Source of the DNA: Salisaeta longa DSM 21114
GTDB taxonomy: Bacteria; Bacteroidota; Rhodothermia; Rhodothermales; Salinibacteraceae
DNA: 64,000 nt
Assembly (NCBI RefSeq): GCF_000419585.1
Contig: NZ_ATTH01000001.1
Location: 1,014,005-1,078,004, forward strand
Direction of reading: 5' to 3'
The translations under genes and the position numbers were made by a program. This document shows positions 8,187 through 17,752 of the stretch, piece by piece (position 1 is the first letter of the stretch; each line of letters begins with the position of its first letter). Below the pieces are notes generated by a model. That model had not been told where the DNA came from. It was given only the letters and a program-made list of their open reading frames with translations, and did no database searches.

Positions 8187-10214
8187 TTATGCAGCCGATG
8201 ACCGGCCATCCGACGACGACTCGGACGGCTCTACCGATTCGTCGCTCGGGACGTCGTCTTCGTTGGATACGGCGCCGTCGCCGCTGGGCGGAAGCGCCGC
8301 CCCGGCATCCTCCTCCGCATCGGAGAGCTCCGATACGGGGTCGCCGTTCACGAGGGCGAGCACATCGCTACCGGGCACTTCTTCGCGGGCTAGCAGCAGC
8401 TCGGCCAACCCGTCGAACGCCGTGCGGTGCGTTTCAAGCGTGTCTACGGCGCGACGGAACGCGGCCTCGGTGATGCGGCGCACCTCTTCATCGAGTTCGC
8501 GGGCCGTCTGGTCGCTGTAGTCGCGGCCCTTCGAGAGCTCCTCGCCCAAGAACACGCTGCCCTGGCTTTCGCCCATGGCGATGTGCTTGAACGTATCGCC
8601 CATGCCCCAATCGAGCACCATCTTGCGGGCCATCTTGCGTACTTGCTTCAGGTCGTTCTCGGCGCCGCTGGTGGCCGTGTCAAAGATGAGCTCCTCCGCA
8701 GCGCGCCCGCCCATGATCACGGCCAGGCGGTCGATGAGGTACTCGCGGCGGTAGAGGTACTTCTCCTTCTCGGGCATCTGCTGCGTGACGCCCATGGCTT
8801 TGCCGCGCGGCACAATCGTAACCTTGTGGATGGGATCGGCATGCTCGAGGGTGGCCGCCACGATGGCGTGGCCGGCCTCATGATAGGCTAACAGCCGGCG
8901 CTCCTCGCCGTCGATGGCCATGCCCTCGCGCTTCAGTCCCATCATCACCTTGTCGCGGGCCTCGTCGATGTCGCCCATGGTGATGGCGTCGCGGTCGTAG
9001 CGCCCCGCAAGCAACGCCGCTTCGTTCAGGAGATTTTCGAGGTCGGCGCCGCTGAAGCCGGGCGTGCTCCGTGCGATTTCGTCCAGATCGACATCGTCAC
9101 TGAGCGGCTTGTTGCGGGCGTGAATTTCGAGAATCTGGGCCCGCGATTCGCGGGTGGGCAGGTCGACGGTGATCTGGCGATCAAAGCGTCCGGGCCGTGT
9201 GAGCGCCGGGTCGAGGATGTCGGGGCGGTTCGTGGCCGCCATCACCACGACCGTTTCGTTTTTCTCAAAGCCGTCCAGCTCCGAGAGCAGCTGGTTGAGC
9301 GTTTGCTCACGCTCGTCGTGGCCGCCGCCCAAGCCCGCGCCGCGCTTCCGTCCAATGGAGTCGATCTCGTCGACGAAGATGATCGCCGGCGCATCTTCCT
9401 TCGCCTTCTCAAACATGTCGCGCACCCGCGAGGCACCCACGCCCACAAACATCTCCATGAAGTCGGAGCCCGAGACGCTGTAAAACGGTACGTCGGCCTC
9501 GCCCGCCACGGCACGGGCCAGCAGCGTCTTTCCGGTCCCCGGCGGGCCCACCATCAGCACGCCCTTGGGCACCTTGCCGCCCAGCCGCTCAAAACGCTGG
9601 GGGTCTTTCAGGAACGCAATGACTTCGCGCAGCTCCTCCTTGGCATTGTCGGCGCCCGCTACATCCTCAAACGTCGTATCTTCGGTGTCGCGATCGAACA
9701 GCTTGGCCTTGCTCTTGCGCACCGAGAACAAGCCCTGGCCCTGCGACTGCATCCGGCGCAGAAACAGGTAGCCGAAGGCAAAGAGCAACAAGACCGGCGA
9801 GAGCATGATGATGAGGCTCCACGGGAAGTCGCTGGTGGGCTTTGTGACCACCTCCACACTGTTGTTCGACAGCAACTCCATAAGCTGCTCGTCGCCAAAG
9901 GACGGCAGATGGGTGGTAAACTTCTGCGCCTCGGTCGCGCTGCCATCCACCTGTACCGTCACCGGAGCCTTAAAGGAGCCGCGCACGGTGTTGCCCTGCA
10001 CGACCACTTCCGTTACATTTTTCTCCTGGACTTGCTGGCGGAATTTGCTGTAGGGGATGTCCGGTCCACCGGCGGCCCCTACGCCAAAATATCCCCAAGC
10101 CCACAGCACGAGGAGCGATACTGCGATAACCCAGACAATAAGATGGCCCCGACTGGGCCCGCCGCTCGACTGTTTCGACCCGCGTGCCTCAGACTGCTTG
10201 TTCTCGTTCGCCAC
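8187..10214 (-). CDS. ftsH: ATP-dependent zinc metalloprotease FtsH
   Basis: A 675-residue membrane protease that degrades misfolded and short-lived membrane and cytosolic proteins. Transmembrane segments lie at about 25-42 and 132-152, with a periplasmic FtsH-extracellular domain between. The AAA module has Walker A GPPGTGKT at 223-230, Walker B IIFVDEID and the pore motif MFVGVG; the zinc site HEAGH is at 445-449. The C-terminal tail is long, acidic and serine-rich ([11 protein letters not shown] onward), which fits a halophilic lineage. The start codon is GTG at 10214, supported by AAGG seven bases upstream; MANENK follows. The gene is monocistronic or leads into the HhH-GPD gene. Confidence 0.98.
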   Translation of the reverse strand: MANENKQSEARGSKQSSGGPSRGHLIVWVIAVSLLVLWAWGYFGVGAAGGPDIPYSKFRQQVQEKNVTEVVVQGNTVRGSFKAPVTVQVDGSATEAQKFTTHLPSFGDEQLMELLSNNSVEVVTKPTSDFPWSLIIMLSPVLLLFAFGYLFLRRMQSQGQGLFSVRKSKAKLFDRDTEDTTFEDVAGADNAKEELREVIAFLKDPQRFERLGGKVPKGVLMVGPPGTGKTLLARAVAGEADVPFYSVSGSDFMEMFVGVGASRVRDMFEKAKEDAPAIIFVDEIDSIGRKRGAGLGGGHDEREQTLNQLLSELDGFEKNETVVVMAATNRPDILDPALTRPGRFDRQITVDLPTRESRAQILEIHARNKPLSDDVDLDEIARSTPGFSGADLENLLNEAALLAGRYDRDAITMGDIDEARDKVMMGLKREGMAIDGEERRLLAYHEAGHAIVAATLEHADPIHKVTIVPRGKAMGVTQQMPEKEKYLYRREYLIDRLAVIMGGRAAEELIFDTATSGAENDLKQVRKMARKMVLDWGMGDTFKHIAMGESQGSVFLGEELSKGRDYSDQTARELDEEVRRITEAAFRRAVDTLETHRTAFDGLAELLLAREEVPGSDVLALVNGDPVSELSDAEEDAGAALPPSGDGAVSNEDDVPSDESVEPSESSSDGRSSAA

Positions 10215-10387
10215 GTTGCTGCCTTACTCTGTGATGATTTATCGAAACCGAATAGCCCGGTCAGATTCGACATGCTCTTACACGGGCTGCCCGGGAATGT
10301 GTCTGAATCTTTGACGCATCCGCTACCTTTGACGACAACACCATAGCTGTAACGCTCGTGTTGCGAAGGCGCCATGCGCTTGCACGA

Positions 10388-11284
10388 TCAGTGCGATGCG
10401 GCATACGCGGCGTAACGGCGCAGGCCGGCGGCGGCCATCCAGCTTGGGTTGGCCGTTTCGTAACGGGCCCACTGGGCGTCGGTCACGCCATCGGCGCGCG
10501 CCCGTTCTTCGAGCCAGTTCGACACACGCCGTTCCAGCGTCTCATCGTCGGGATCGTCGGCAAGGGCTGTTTCAATCCATGCGTCGGCCGCTTCCACGCT
10601 TGCCTCCAGCGAGTCGAGGTGCGCCGCCACGTCGGTGTACCGTCCAAAGTGCGTCGGAGCAATTTCGTCCAGATCGAGCCCGCGCAGCGTCTGGATGCTC
10701 GCCTTCCAGAGGTCTAGGCGGATCTCCGGCGGCGGCAACGGCGGCGACACGTGGGCCGCGCCCGGCAGCCGCACCCCGCCAACATCGCCCGAGAAGCAAC
10801 AGCCGTCGATGACATACGCCATGTGATGGTAGGCGTGGCCCGGCGTGCTGTAGGCCGTAAACGCATGCGGCCCCACGCGCACCGTGTCGCCATCAGACAG
10901 CGCATGCACCTGTTCTTCGGGCACAGGGCGCATCTCACCCCACAGCCGGTCCATGTCGTCGCCGTAAATACGCGTGGCGCTTTTCAGGAGCTTGTGCGGA
11001 CGGATCAGATGCGGCGCGCCTACTTCGTGCACGTGAATGCGGGCGCCGTGCGCGGCCAGCCAGCCGGCAGCGCCGCCATGGTCGAGGTGAATGTGCGTGA
11101 GCAGCACATCGGTAATGTCGTTGGGCGTGAGGCCGTGCGCGGAGAGCCCCTCAACGAGGGCATCGGTGGTTGAGCCGGGGCCCGTCTCCACCAGCAGGCC
11201 GCCGTCGGCGTGCGGAATGAGATAGGCTGCGATGGCTTCGGGCGTATCCTGGAAGTGCAGATCAAGCGTGTGGATGCGCGGCAT
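10388..11284 (-). CDS. MBL-fold metallo-hydrolase
   Basis: A 298-residue cytoplasmic metallo-beta-lactamase-fold enzyme. The metal site THIHLDHGG (HxHxDH) is near residues 63-71, a further ligand histidine lies in STPGHAYHHMAY, the bridging aspartate in CCFSGDVGG, and the last histidine in IAPTHFGRY. A C-terminal helical extension of about 90 residues follows. The set resembles glyoxalase II-like or lactonase-like hydrolases of the Zn-dependent superfamily; the substrate cannot be told from sequence. Its 5' end overlaps the sirtuin gene by 23 bases, so the two are co-transcribed and probably coupled. Confidence 0.87.
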   Translation of the reverse strand: MPRIHTLDLHFQDTPEAIAAYLIPHADGGLLVETGPGSTTDALVEGLSAHGLTPNDITDVLLTHIHLDHGGAAGWLAAHGARIHVHEVGAPHLIRPHKLLKSATRIYGDDMDRLWGEMRPVPEEQVHALSDGDTVRVGPHAFTAYSTPGHAYHHMAYVIDGCCFSGDVGGVRLPGAAHVSPPLPPPEIRLDLWKASIQTLRGLDLDEIAPTHFGRYTDVAAHLDSLEASVEAADAWIETALADDPDDETLERRVSNWLEERARADGVTDAQWARYETANPSWMAAAGLRRYAAYAASH

Positions 11285-12125
11285 GATGGGGACGGGTGTA
11301 TGAGGGAAGCAGGCGATGGGCTAACGCGGGCAACAGGGTTCCGGTTTTGCCCTGCACCCGCACCGTGGTATGGGCATCGGCGCGGGTGGTGCCAAGGTTG
11401 ACGAGCGCCACGGGCCGCTTCGTGTCGCGCGCCCGCAGGACGAAGCGGTAGCCGGAGTACACTGCCAGCGAGGAGCCCGCCACCAGCAGCACCTCGCCCC
11501 GCTCAAGGAGTGCCCATGCCGCCTGCACGCGGGCCGCGGGCACCGACTCGCCAAAGAAGACGACATCGGGCTTCAGGATGCCCCCGCACCGGCGGCACGC
11601 CGGTACGCGAAAGTGCGCCGTCACATCGGGCGGAAGTTCGGCGTCGCCATCAGGCGCCAGCGCGGCGGTTTGCTCTTCCCAGTTCGGATTGAACAAAAGC
11701 AGCCGCTTTTGAAACGCCGATCGGTCTTCGCGGGCGTTGCAGTCCATGCAGCGCACATCGGCCAGCGCCCCGTGAAGCTCAACCACCGCTTCGCTTCCGG
11801 CCTTCTGATGCAGCCGGTCTACGTTTTGCGTGATGACGCCCTCCACGCAGCCCGCCTGTTCGAGCGCGGCCAGCGCGTCGTGTCCGGCGTTGGGCTGGAA
11901 GGCCGCAAAGCGGGGCCAGCCCAGCGCGCTACGGGCCCAGTAATGACGCCGCGCGGCCTCCTCGTTCATGAAGGCCCGATACCGCACCGGCGCCCGCGTC
12001 TTTCGGCGCGTCGTCGGCCCGCGATAGTCCGGGATGCCCGACTCGGTGCTTACCCCCGCGCCGGTAAGAACGACAACCCGGCGGTCGCGCAGCAACGCCA
12101 CCAGATCGTCCATTGGATCGCTCAT
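11262..12125 (-). CDS. SIR2-family NAD-dependent protein deacylase
   Basis: About 287 residues from the ATG at 12123-12125 (MSDPMDDLV), which has GCAGGG four to five bases upstream; an ATG at 12152 is an alternative. NAD-binding motif TGAGVSTESGIPDYRG lies near residues 23-38, TQNVDRLHQ and ELHGAL with the catalytic histidine follow, and zinc pairs are CMDC and CRRC. The VVFFGESVP and AGSSLAVYSGY blocks complete the sirtuin core. It should remove acyl groups from protein lysines using NAD. The broader set of residues resembles sirtuin class II (SIRT4-like, PDYRGP with an RYRAF stretch) rather than CobB. It overlaps the MBL-fold gene downstream and is divergent from the CAP-domain gene. Confidence 0.9.
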   Translation of the reverse strand: MSDPMDDLVALLRDRRVVVLTGAGVSTESGIPDYRGPTTRRKTRAPVRYRAFMNEEAARRHYWARSALGWPRFAAFQPNAGHDALAALEQAGCVEGVITQNVDRLHQKAGSEAVVELHGALADVRCMDCNAREDRSAFQKRLLLFNPNWEEQTAALAPDGDAELPPDVTAHFRVPACRRCGGILKPDVVFFGESVPAARVQAAWALLERGEVLLVAGSSLAVYSGYRFVLRARDTKRPVALVNLGTTRADAHTTVRVQGKTGTLLPALAHRLLPSYTRPHHAAHPHA

Positions 12126-12301
12126 CGCCCTGCACACGTTTGCTTTACTCATCAGATAAAACGTGAACCTGTAGCGCAATCGTGCCGTTCCGCCAACGAA
12201 GCGCGCTCTGCCACAGGCGCTTGCGTCTGCCGCGTTTTCGGGCGATGTTGGTGGAGTGCACCCGCCCGGCCCGTCGCCATCCGTGACCACCCCCGCCGCC
12301 C

Positions 12302-13114
12302 ATGCCCTTCGCACACGCCTCTTCGATGCTGCGCCTGCCAACGCTCGCGGCGGTTGCCGGGCTGCTGCTTTTTGCGTGCGCCTCGGCGTCGCAACCAACG
12401 ACGCCGAGGGCCCGCCCGGCGGTGGGCACCATCGATCGCGCGGCCAGCCGGGCGCTGATTGAACGGACCAACGCCCAGCGCACCCAGCGCGGGCTGCAGC
12501 CGCTGCGCCGGGATGCACGGCTCGACTCGATTGCGTGCCGCCACAGCCGCGACATGCTGGCTCGAAATTATATGGGCCACGTGTCGCCCGATGGCGTTCG
12601 GCCCGACGACCGCGGCGCGCGCTTCCACCGCACGCTCATCGGCGGGTTTGGCGAGAACGTGTGGAGCCTTTCCGGTGCAGACTTGCGCGGAGACGCCCTC
12701 GCGGCGCAGGCCATGCGCGGCTGGATGAACAGCCCCGGCCATCGCGCCAACATCCTCAGCCCCGATTACACGCATCTGGGCGCCTGCATCGTCCACCAGG
12801 GGCGCCAGTCGTACCGGGGCACGCAATTTTTTGCGCGCGCCGCGGCTTACCTGGCCGATCCGCTGCCGTACAGATGGCAACCGGGCGCCATGCAGGCTGT
12901 GCGCGTACAGCCCCAGGGCAGCCGCCCGGCGCCCACGTTCTATGCCTTCGATGACGGCGGCGCCGACAAGCCGATGAAGTACACGTTTAACGACACGCTG
13001 CGCGCGCCGCAAACACCCGGCACGTACCGGCTGGAGCTCTGGTTCCTTTCGTCGCGGCAGGGCGACTATCAGTATTACGACGTGGCCAAGGGCCCGCGCA
13101 TTCGCGTACGGTAG
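12302..13114 (+). CDS. CAP/SCP-domain lipoprotein (YkwD-like)
   Basis: A 270-residue protein. The signal peptide has a lipobox-like LFAC (Cys about 26 from the first ATG; an ATG at 12326, MLRLPT, is equally possible). The CAP domain runs from about residue 50 to 180: LIERTNAQRTQRGLQPL, DSIACRHSRDMLARNYMGHVSPDG with the conserved His, GENVW, and WMNSPGHRANIL. The C-terminal part (about 190-270) is strand-rich and unassigned. Bacterial CAP proteins are secreted with unclear activity, often linked to envelope or sporulation. Its 3' end is only 13 bases from the end of the convergent serA gene. Confidence 0.85.
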   Translation: MPFAHASSMLRLPTLAAVAGLLLFACASASQPTTPRARPAVGTIDRAASRALIERTNAQRTQRGLQPLRRDARLDSIACRHSRDMLARNYMGHVSPDGVRPDDRGARFHRTLIGGFGENVWSLSGADLRGDALAAQAMRGWMNSPGHRANILSPDYTHLGACIVHQGRQSYRGTQFFARAAAYLADPLPYRWQPGAMQAVRVQPQGSRPAPTFYAFDDGGADKPMKYTFNDTLRAPQTPGTYRLELWFLSSRQGDYQYYDVAKGPRIRVR

Positions 13115-13127
13115 CGTCCGTGCGCGG

Positions 13128-14330
13128 CTACAGCTCCACCAACGAGACGGCAAAGACGTCGTCGCGCTCCTCGATGCGCGCGAGGCAGTCTTGGTCCATA
13201 GCGCCATCGAAGCGGAGGCTTGCCACGGCGGCCTGCGCGCCCTCAAAGATGCGGTTTTCCATCTCCTGAATGTTCCATTCGGCACGGCGCATCTCGTCGA
13301 GGACGCCCGCCAGCACGCCCACTTTGTCCTTGTGCCGCACCGTCATCTGGTAGACGGCCGGCGTCTGGTGCGCCAGGTTCACGCAGTTGGGCACCTCGCT
13401 CGTTTCCTCGAACGTGTTCACGACACGCGCTGCTTCGAGCGCGGTGGCATCTTGCGCCTGCTGCGTCGATGCGCCGATGTGGTGCGTCATGTACACGTGC
13501 GGGTGATCGGCGAGGGGATGGCTGAACGCGCCTTCTTTATGCGACGGTTCGCCGGACATCACGTCTAGCCCAGCGCGCAGATCCTTCGCCTCCAGCGCCC
13601 ACGCCAGGGCGTCCTCATCCACCACCGCCGCCCGCGTGGTATTGATGAAGATGGCGCCCGCCGGCAGGGCTTCAAAGAACGACCGGTCGGCGAGGTGCTT
13701 CGTCTCGGGCGTTGATGCGACATGGAGGGTTACGATGGACGCGTCGGCCGCTACCGCTGCGGGCGAGGCCCGGTAACCAATGCCTTGCGCCGCAGCGTCC
13801 TCGGGCGTGAGCGAACGGCTCCACGCAATCACGTCCAGATCGAACGCCTTTGCGCGCTGCGCCACGGCATCCCCAATGTTGCCCAGCCCAACGATACCGA
13901 GCGTGCGGCCTTTCAGACCTTCGGCTTGGGCATACGCTTTCTTGTTCCAGTGCCCGGCGCGCGCGTCGGCTACGTTGTCGGGAATGCGCCGGTCGAGGGC
14001 CGCAATGAGTCCAAGCGTGAGCTCGGCCACGGCTACGGAGTTCTTGCCGGGGCAGTTGGCCACGAAGATGCCGCGGGCCGAGGCGCCCTGCACGTCGATG
14101 GTATCGTAGCCGGCTCCGGCGCGCACAATGAGCGCGAGCGGCGGACTCGCATCGAGCGCTTCGGGCGTCACCTTGGTGGAGCGGACGATGAGGGCGTCGG
14201 GCGTGTGCGTGCGCAGCGCCTCAACGAGGGCGTCGCCCGCAAGCGACGGTTCCTCAACAACTCGGTGCGACGCGTCCTGCAGGGCTTCAATTCCTACGTT
14301 GGCGATGTTATCCGCAACAAGAACAGTCAT
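13128..14330 (-). CDS. serA: D-3-phosphoglycerate dehydrogenase with C-terminal ACT domain
   Basis: A 400-residue 2-hydroxyacid dehydrogenase catalysing the first step of serine synthesis. Signature features: IVRAGAGYDTID with the catalytic Arg region, Rossmann motif GIVGLGNIG near residues 147-155, the INTTRAAVVDEDAL block, and catalytic His in THHIGASTQ. Residues from about 325 (YQMTVRHKDKVGVLAGVLDE) form a degenerate ACT domain that in SerA binds serine for feedback control. It lies 45 bases downstream of the DUF1015 gene in the same direction, a pairing I recall from other bacteria, and probably shares its transcript. Confidence 0.93.
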   Translation of the reverse strand: MTVLVADNIANVGIEALQDASHRVVEEPSLAGDALVEALRTHTPDALIVRSTKVTPEALDASPPLALIVRAGAGYDTIDVQGASARGIFVANCPGKNSVAVAELTLGLIAALDRRIPDNVADARAGHWNKKAYAQAEGLKGRTLGIVGLGNIGDAVAQRAKAFDLDVIAWSRSLTPEDAAAQGIGYRASPAAVAADASIVTLHVASTPETKHLADRSFFEALPAGAIFINTTRAAVVDEDALAWALEAKDLRAGLDVMSGEPSHKEGAFSHPLADHPHVYMTHHIGASTQQAQDATALEAARVVNTFEETSEVPNCVNLAHQTPAVYQMTVRHKDKVGVLAGVLDEMRRAEWNIQEMENRIFEGAQAAVASLRFDGAMDQDCLARIEERDDVFAVSLVEL

Positions 14331-14375
14331 AAAACCAGGGGCTTCGGTGCGTAGAAAAGGCGTAGGCGGCAGCGG

Positions 14376-15581
14376 TTAAAACAAATGGACGAGGAGGCCG
14401 CTGCGCAGCTTCGGCTCAAACCAGGTCGACTTGGGCGGCATCAGGTCGCCTTCGTCCGACACGGCCAGCAGCTCCTCGATGCTCGTGGGGTACATGGAGA
14501 TGGCAAGCGCCGCATCGCCGCTGTCCACGCGCTGTTCGAGCGCCGCGGTGCCGCGAATGCCGCCGACGAAGTCGATATTTTGGTCGCGCCGCGGATCGGT
14601 AATGTCGAGCAGCGGCTCCAGGATGGCCGCACTCAGGCGCGACACGTCGAGCGCGTCAACGGTCCGATCACTCGCGGGCTCCGGTAGGGCGACGCGGTGC
14701 CACGTGCCGTCGAGGTACAAGCACACGGTGCCCTTTTCGCTGGGAACGGGATCGTCCACGGCGCGCTCCACCGCGGCGCGCGCCTCCACCTGCTCCAGGA
14801 ACGCGGCCGCATCGGTAGGCAGCTGGTGCACCACGCGGTTGTACGCCATGATGTGCATCTGATCCATGGGAAAGAACACCGCCGGAAAGAAGCGGGCCTC
14901 GGGGTGCTCACTCAAATCGACGGCTTGGGCCGCACGGCTCGCCGCCTTGCAGCGGTGGTGGCCGTCGGCAATGTAGAGCTGCGGAATGTCGGCAAATGCA
15001 TCAACGAAAGCCTCGGTGTTTGCAGCGCGCCACACCGTGTGCTGCACGTCGTCCGCAGCGGTGAAGTCGTACAGCGGCTCGGTGGCTTGCACCGTCTCGA
15101 TGAGATCCATGATGCCTGCCGTATCGCGAAATGTGAGCATCACCGGCTCGGCGTGGGCTTGCTGCTCCACGATGTGGCGGGTCCGGTCGTCCTCTTTCGC
15201 GGGCCGCGTGAGTTCGTGCTTCAGAATCACCTCCGCGTCATAATCGGCCACCGCGGCACACGCAAACACGCCCACCTGCGAGCGGCCGTCCATCACCTGT
15301 CGGTACACGTACACCGACGGCGTCTCCTCTTGCACGGTGTAATCGCTCGCTACATGGTCCTGCAGGTTGGCTGCCCCCTGCGCATACACCGCGTCGGCGT
15401 GCTCATCCGTTCCTTCCGGCAGGTCAATCTCCGGACGAATGACGTGCAGGAAGCTCTTGGGCTTGCCCTCGGCCAGGGCGCGGGCCTCGGTCGTGTCAAT
15501 CACATCGTACGGGACGGAAGCAATCTCCTCGACGGCGTCGGGCAGCGGACGGACAGCGCGAAACGGGTGCAGGTCGGCCAT
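14376..15581 (-). CDS. DUF1015 family protein
   Basis: A 401-residue cytoplasmic protein. Start MADLHPFRAVRP and the next block SVPYDVIDTTEARALA are hallmarks of DUF1015, as are LKHELTRPAKEDDRTRHI (about residues 115-132), IADGHHRCKAA near 215, and the end KSTWFEPKLRSGL. The function is not established; the DGHHR motif and conserved charged residues suggest an enzyme, and neighbourhood with serA suggests a link to phosphoglycerate or serine metabolism. Length is normal for the family. ATG start, no clear Shine-Dalgarno. Transcription probably continues into serA. Confidence 0.9.
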   Translation of the reverse strand: MADLHPFRAVRPLPDAVEEIASVPYDVIDTTEARALAEGKPKSFLHVIRPEIDLPEGTDEHADAVYAQGAANLQDHVASDYTVQEETPSVYVYRQVMDGRSQVGVFACAAVADYDAEVILKHELTRPAKEDDRTRHIVEQQAHAEPVMLTFRDTAGIMDLIETVQATEPLYDFTAADDVQHTVWRAANTEAFVDAFADIPQLYIADGHHRCKAASRAAQAVDLSEHPEARFFPAVFFPMDQMHIMAYNRVVHQLPTDAAAFLEQVEARAAVERAVDDPVPSEKGTVCLYLDGTWHRVALPEPASDRTVDALDVSRLSAAILEPLLDITDPRRDQNIDFVGGIRGTAALEQRVDSGDAALAISMYPTSIEELLAVSDEGDLMPPKSTWFEPKLRSGLLVHLF

Positions 15582-15724
15582 AAGGTGGAAGCGGTTTCAA
15601 AACGGAAGAACGGGTACGGTCGAGGATGAGCCCGGAGGGACGCCACGTACGGCGCATCCGCTCGGTACACCGCCTAGTGTGCAACGACCGGAAACGGTGT
15701 AGCGACATGGCTCATCGTGCGTAA

Positions 15725-15766
15725 CTTATCGCCCGCTGAACCTTTTGGCAACGCGCCAATGATAAG
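15725..15766. repeat. nested inverted repeat between genes
   Basis: Outer arms CTTATC (15725-15730) and GATAAG (15761-15766) enclose a second stem TTGGC/GCCAA (15745-15749 with 15755-15759) around a short loop. It lies between the end of the 15.8-kb hypothetical gene and the start of the DUF1015 gene, both leftward. There is no T-run, so it is not a typical terminator; it might be an operator for DUF1015-serA or an RNA processing site. Seen directly; function unknown. Confidence 0.3.
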
Positions 15767-15819
15767 AAGCGATTAGATTGGATTGCAATAACGGAGGCAA
15801 AGCAAGGGCGCACGTGCAG

Positions 15820-16452
15820 CTATGACGCGCTGCTGGCCCGGCGACTGCTGAAGGCATTGCCGCCGTTTGCGTACACCGGCATATTGGGCGGCCACAGCGC
15901 AAGGTTAGAAAACTCAACGTGGCGAACGTAGGTGTACGGCGCGTCCACCGGCAGCTGCTGCATGAGCGACGGCACGAGGTCCGGCATCGCAAAGAACACA
16001 AACTCCCCAAACCCGATGACCAACCATTCCAGAAATGATAACTCCGTGCCCGCAGGCTGCCACGGGTGCACCAGCGCTGGCGATTGGCACCGGGTGCGGA
16101 AGCGGGCATGGTCGTCCGCGCGCCAGTCGTAAAACACAAGCACCGCCTCCGGGGCCCGCGTGTTAAAGGGGCGAATCTTTGGAAGCCATGCAGCGGCCTG
16201 CCCTTTGAGCGGATGGTATTTTTCGAGGACCGGGCTGTCTTGGAGCATTTCCAGCTTGTACACTAAAAACTGCGCAACGGCGCTCGTCGGATCCTCCACC
16301 ACCATGGCCGGATGCTCCCCGCTGCCGCCGCCCAGCACCAGATGCTCGGGACCGCACGTAAAATCCCCTCGGATCGGTTCCAGCGGATGATACACCGGAA
16401 GGCCCGCCCAGTGTCCGACCAGCGCGTGCCGGAATGAATCGATATGGCTCAT
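15820..16452 (-). CDS. conserved hypothetical protein
   Basis: About 210 residues from ATG at 16452 (MSHIDSFRHALVG). I do not recognise the family. It has no signal peptide or transmembrane segment, is rich in Pro, Trp and aromatic residues, and contains GPEHLVLGGGSGEHPAMVVED near the N-terminus and SFLEWLVIGFGEFVFFAMPD in the second half. Most of it looks like a compact soluble domain with a Ser/Arg tail. It is the last gene of a leftward set with a TPR protein and an exported protein, starting 22 bases after the latter's stop. Codon use looks like that of its neighbours. Confidence 0.65.
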   Translation of the reverse strand: MSHIDSFRHALVGHWAGLPVYHPLEPIRGDFTCGPEHLVLGGGSGEHPAMVVEDPTSAVAQFLVYKLEMLQDSPVLEKYHPLKGQAAAWLPKIRPFNTRAPEAVLVFYDWRADDHARFRTRCQSPALVHPWQPAGTELSFLEWLVIGFGEFVFFAMPDLVPSLMQQLPVDAPYTYVRHVEFSNLALWPPNMPVYANGGNAFSSRRASSAS

Positions 16453-16474
16453 GAAGGCCAAAGCGTTGGTCGCG

Positions 16475-17737
16475 TCAGGTCTTTTGTTTCTGCTTCTTCG
16501 CCGCCGGAAACAAGATATTGTTCAAGATGAGCCGGTAGCCGGGCGAATGTTTGTGCAGCGAAAGATCGGTGGGCGGATCGCCCACAAAGTGCTGGTAGTC
16601 CTCCGGGTCGTGGCCCGCGTAAAACGTGAAGGTGCCCTTGCCCAACGTGCCGTGGATGTAGCGCGCCTGCGCCCGCTCTGGGGGCTTTGCCAGCACCACC
16701 ACTTTGTCCTTGAGATAGCGCGTGTCAAACGCCGTGGTTTGGCCCACGAATCCCTTTACCGTCGCCACGTGATTTTGGGTGAGCATCGTGGGCACCGGAT
16801 CCCACTTGGCGCTGAAGTCGAACAGCGTAAAGTAGTCGAGCGTGGGGTCGCGCAGCGGGCGCGGCGGCGGACCAACATCGATGGTGGAATGATCGGTGTC
16901 GTACGGGTTGGTATTGGGCCGAAAACCCTTGAACGCAAACGTGTGGCTGTAGTCGAGCTGCTGCATGGCGTTGGGCGCCACCGGATCGCCATCGTAAGCT
17001 TCGGGCACGATGTCGGTTTTGTGCGCCGCGAGGGCCAAGTCGATGGTCTCGGTGCCGGTGCACATCGAAAACAAAAAGCCGCCACCGGCTACGTAGGAGC
17101 GGATCTTTTCCGCCACGGCTAACTTCAGGGCGCTCACCTTCCGGTAGCCAAACTTGCGCGCCGACGCTTCCGCCTGGCGCTGCTGCTTGATGTACCAGCC
17201 TTCGTTTCGGTACCGCAAAAACTTACTGAACTGCCCGGTGAAGTCCTCGTGGTGCAGGTGCACCCAGTCGTACGTCGACAGTTTTCCATTGAGAATCTCC
17301 TCGTCATAGATGAGGTCGTGCGGCACGTTGGCGTAGGTAAGCGCAAGCAGCACGGCATCGTCCCAGGGCACGGTACCATCGGGCGCGTAGACCGCAATCT
17401 TGGGCGCTTTCGTCAGCCGCACCACCGACATATTGCTCCCCGGACTCTCGACGGTGCGTACGATTTGGGCGGATGCGCTCGACGCCAGGGATTTAAAGGT
17501 GATGCCTTCGGTGCGTAGCTCGCGCAACACCGCGGGCGCAGCAGGCATCAAGAACGAGCCGCCCCGGTAGTTGAGCAGCCACTCGCTGGTGGTGCCGCGC
17601 TCTAAGGCGTGAAACACGACGCCGTAGGCCTTAAGGTGGTTGGCTTGGGCGTCATCCATCGGAATGAGCACGTCCTGGCCCCGTGCGAGGGCCGCGGACA
17701 CCGCCAACAAGATGCAGCAGAGGAGCAGGCGTTTCAT
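16475..17737 (-). CDS. conserved exported protein (family often named asparagine synthetase B)
   Basis: About 420 residues with a signal peptide (MKRLLLCCILLAVSAALARGQ); an ATG two codons upstream, at 17743, is also possible. The mature protein contains PMDDAQANHLKAYGV, LLNYRGGSFLMP, HLHHEDFTGQFSKF, GGGFLFSMCTGTETIDLA, TMLTQNHV, YAGHDPEDYQH and an end rich in Lys/Gln. I recall this as a strongly conserved secreted family of Bacteroidota that databases often call asparagine synthetase B, but I see neither the N-terminal Cys glutaminase nor the ATP-pyrophosphatase motif of AsnB. The GGGFLFSMCTGTE segment is faintly like a class I glutamine-amidotransferase-type turn. Role unknown. It lies 15 bases after the TPR gene's stop. 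Confidence 0.8.
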   Translation of the reverse strand: MKRLLLCCILLAVSAALARGQDVLIPMDDAQANHLKAYGVVFHALERGTTSEWLLNYRGGSFLMPAAPAVLRELRTEGITFKSLASSASAQIVRTVESPGSNMSVVRLTKAPKIAVYAPDGTVPWDDAVLLALTYANVPHDLIYDEEILNGKLSTYDWVHLHHEDFTGQFSKFLRYRNEGWYIKQQRQAEASARKFGYRKVSALKLAVAEKIRSYVAGGGFLFSMCTGTETIDLALAAHKTDIVPEAYDGDPVAPNAMQQLDYSHTFAFKGFRPNTNPYDTDHSTIDVGPPPRPLRDPTLDYFTLFDFSAKWDPVPTMLTQNHVATVKGFVGQTTAFDTRYLKDKVVVLAKPPERAQARYIHGTLGKGTFTFYAGHDPEDYQHFVGDPPTDLSLHKHSPGYRLILNNILFPAAKKQKQKT

Positions 17738-17752
17738 GACCATCGGGCGTTG

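Noticed and set aside
8141-8209. Longer HhH-GPD protein starting inside ftsH
   Set aside because: The 23 extra residues are not conserved-looking and would overlap ftsH; no ribosome site supports that ATG.
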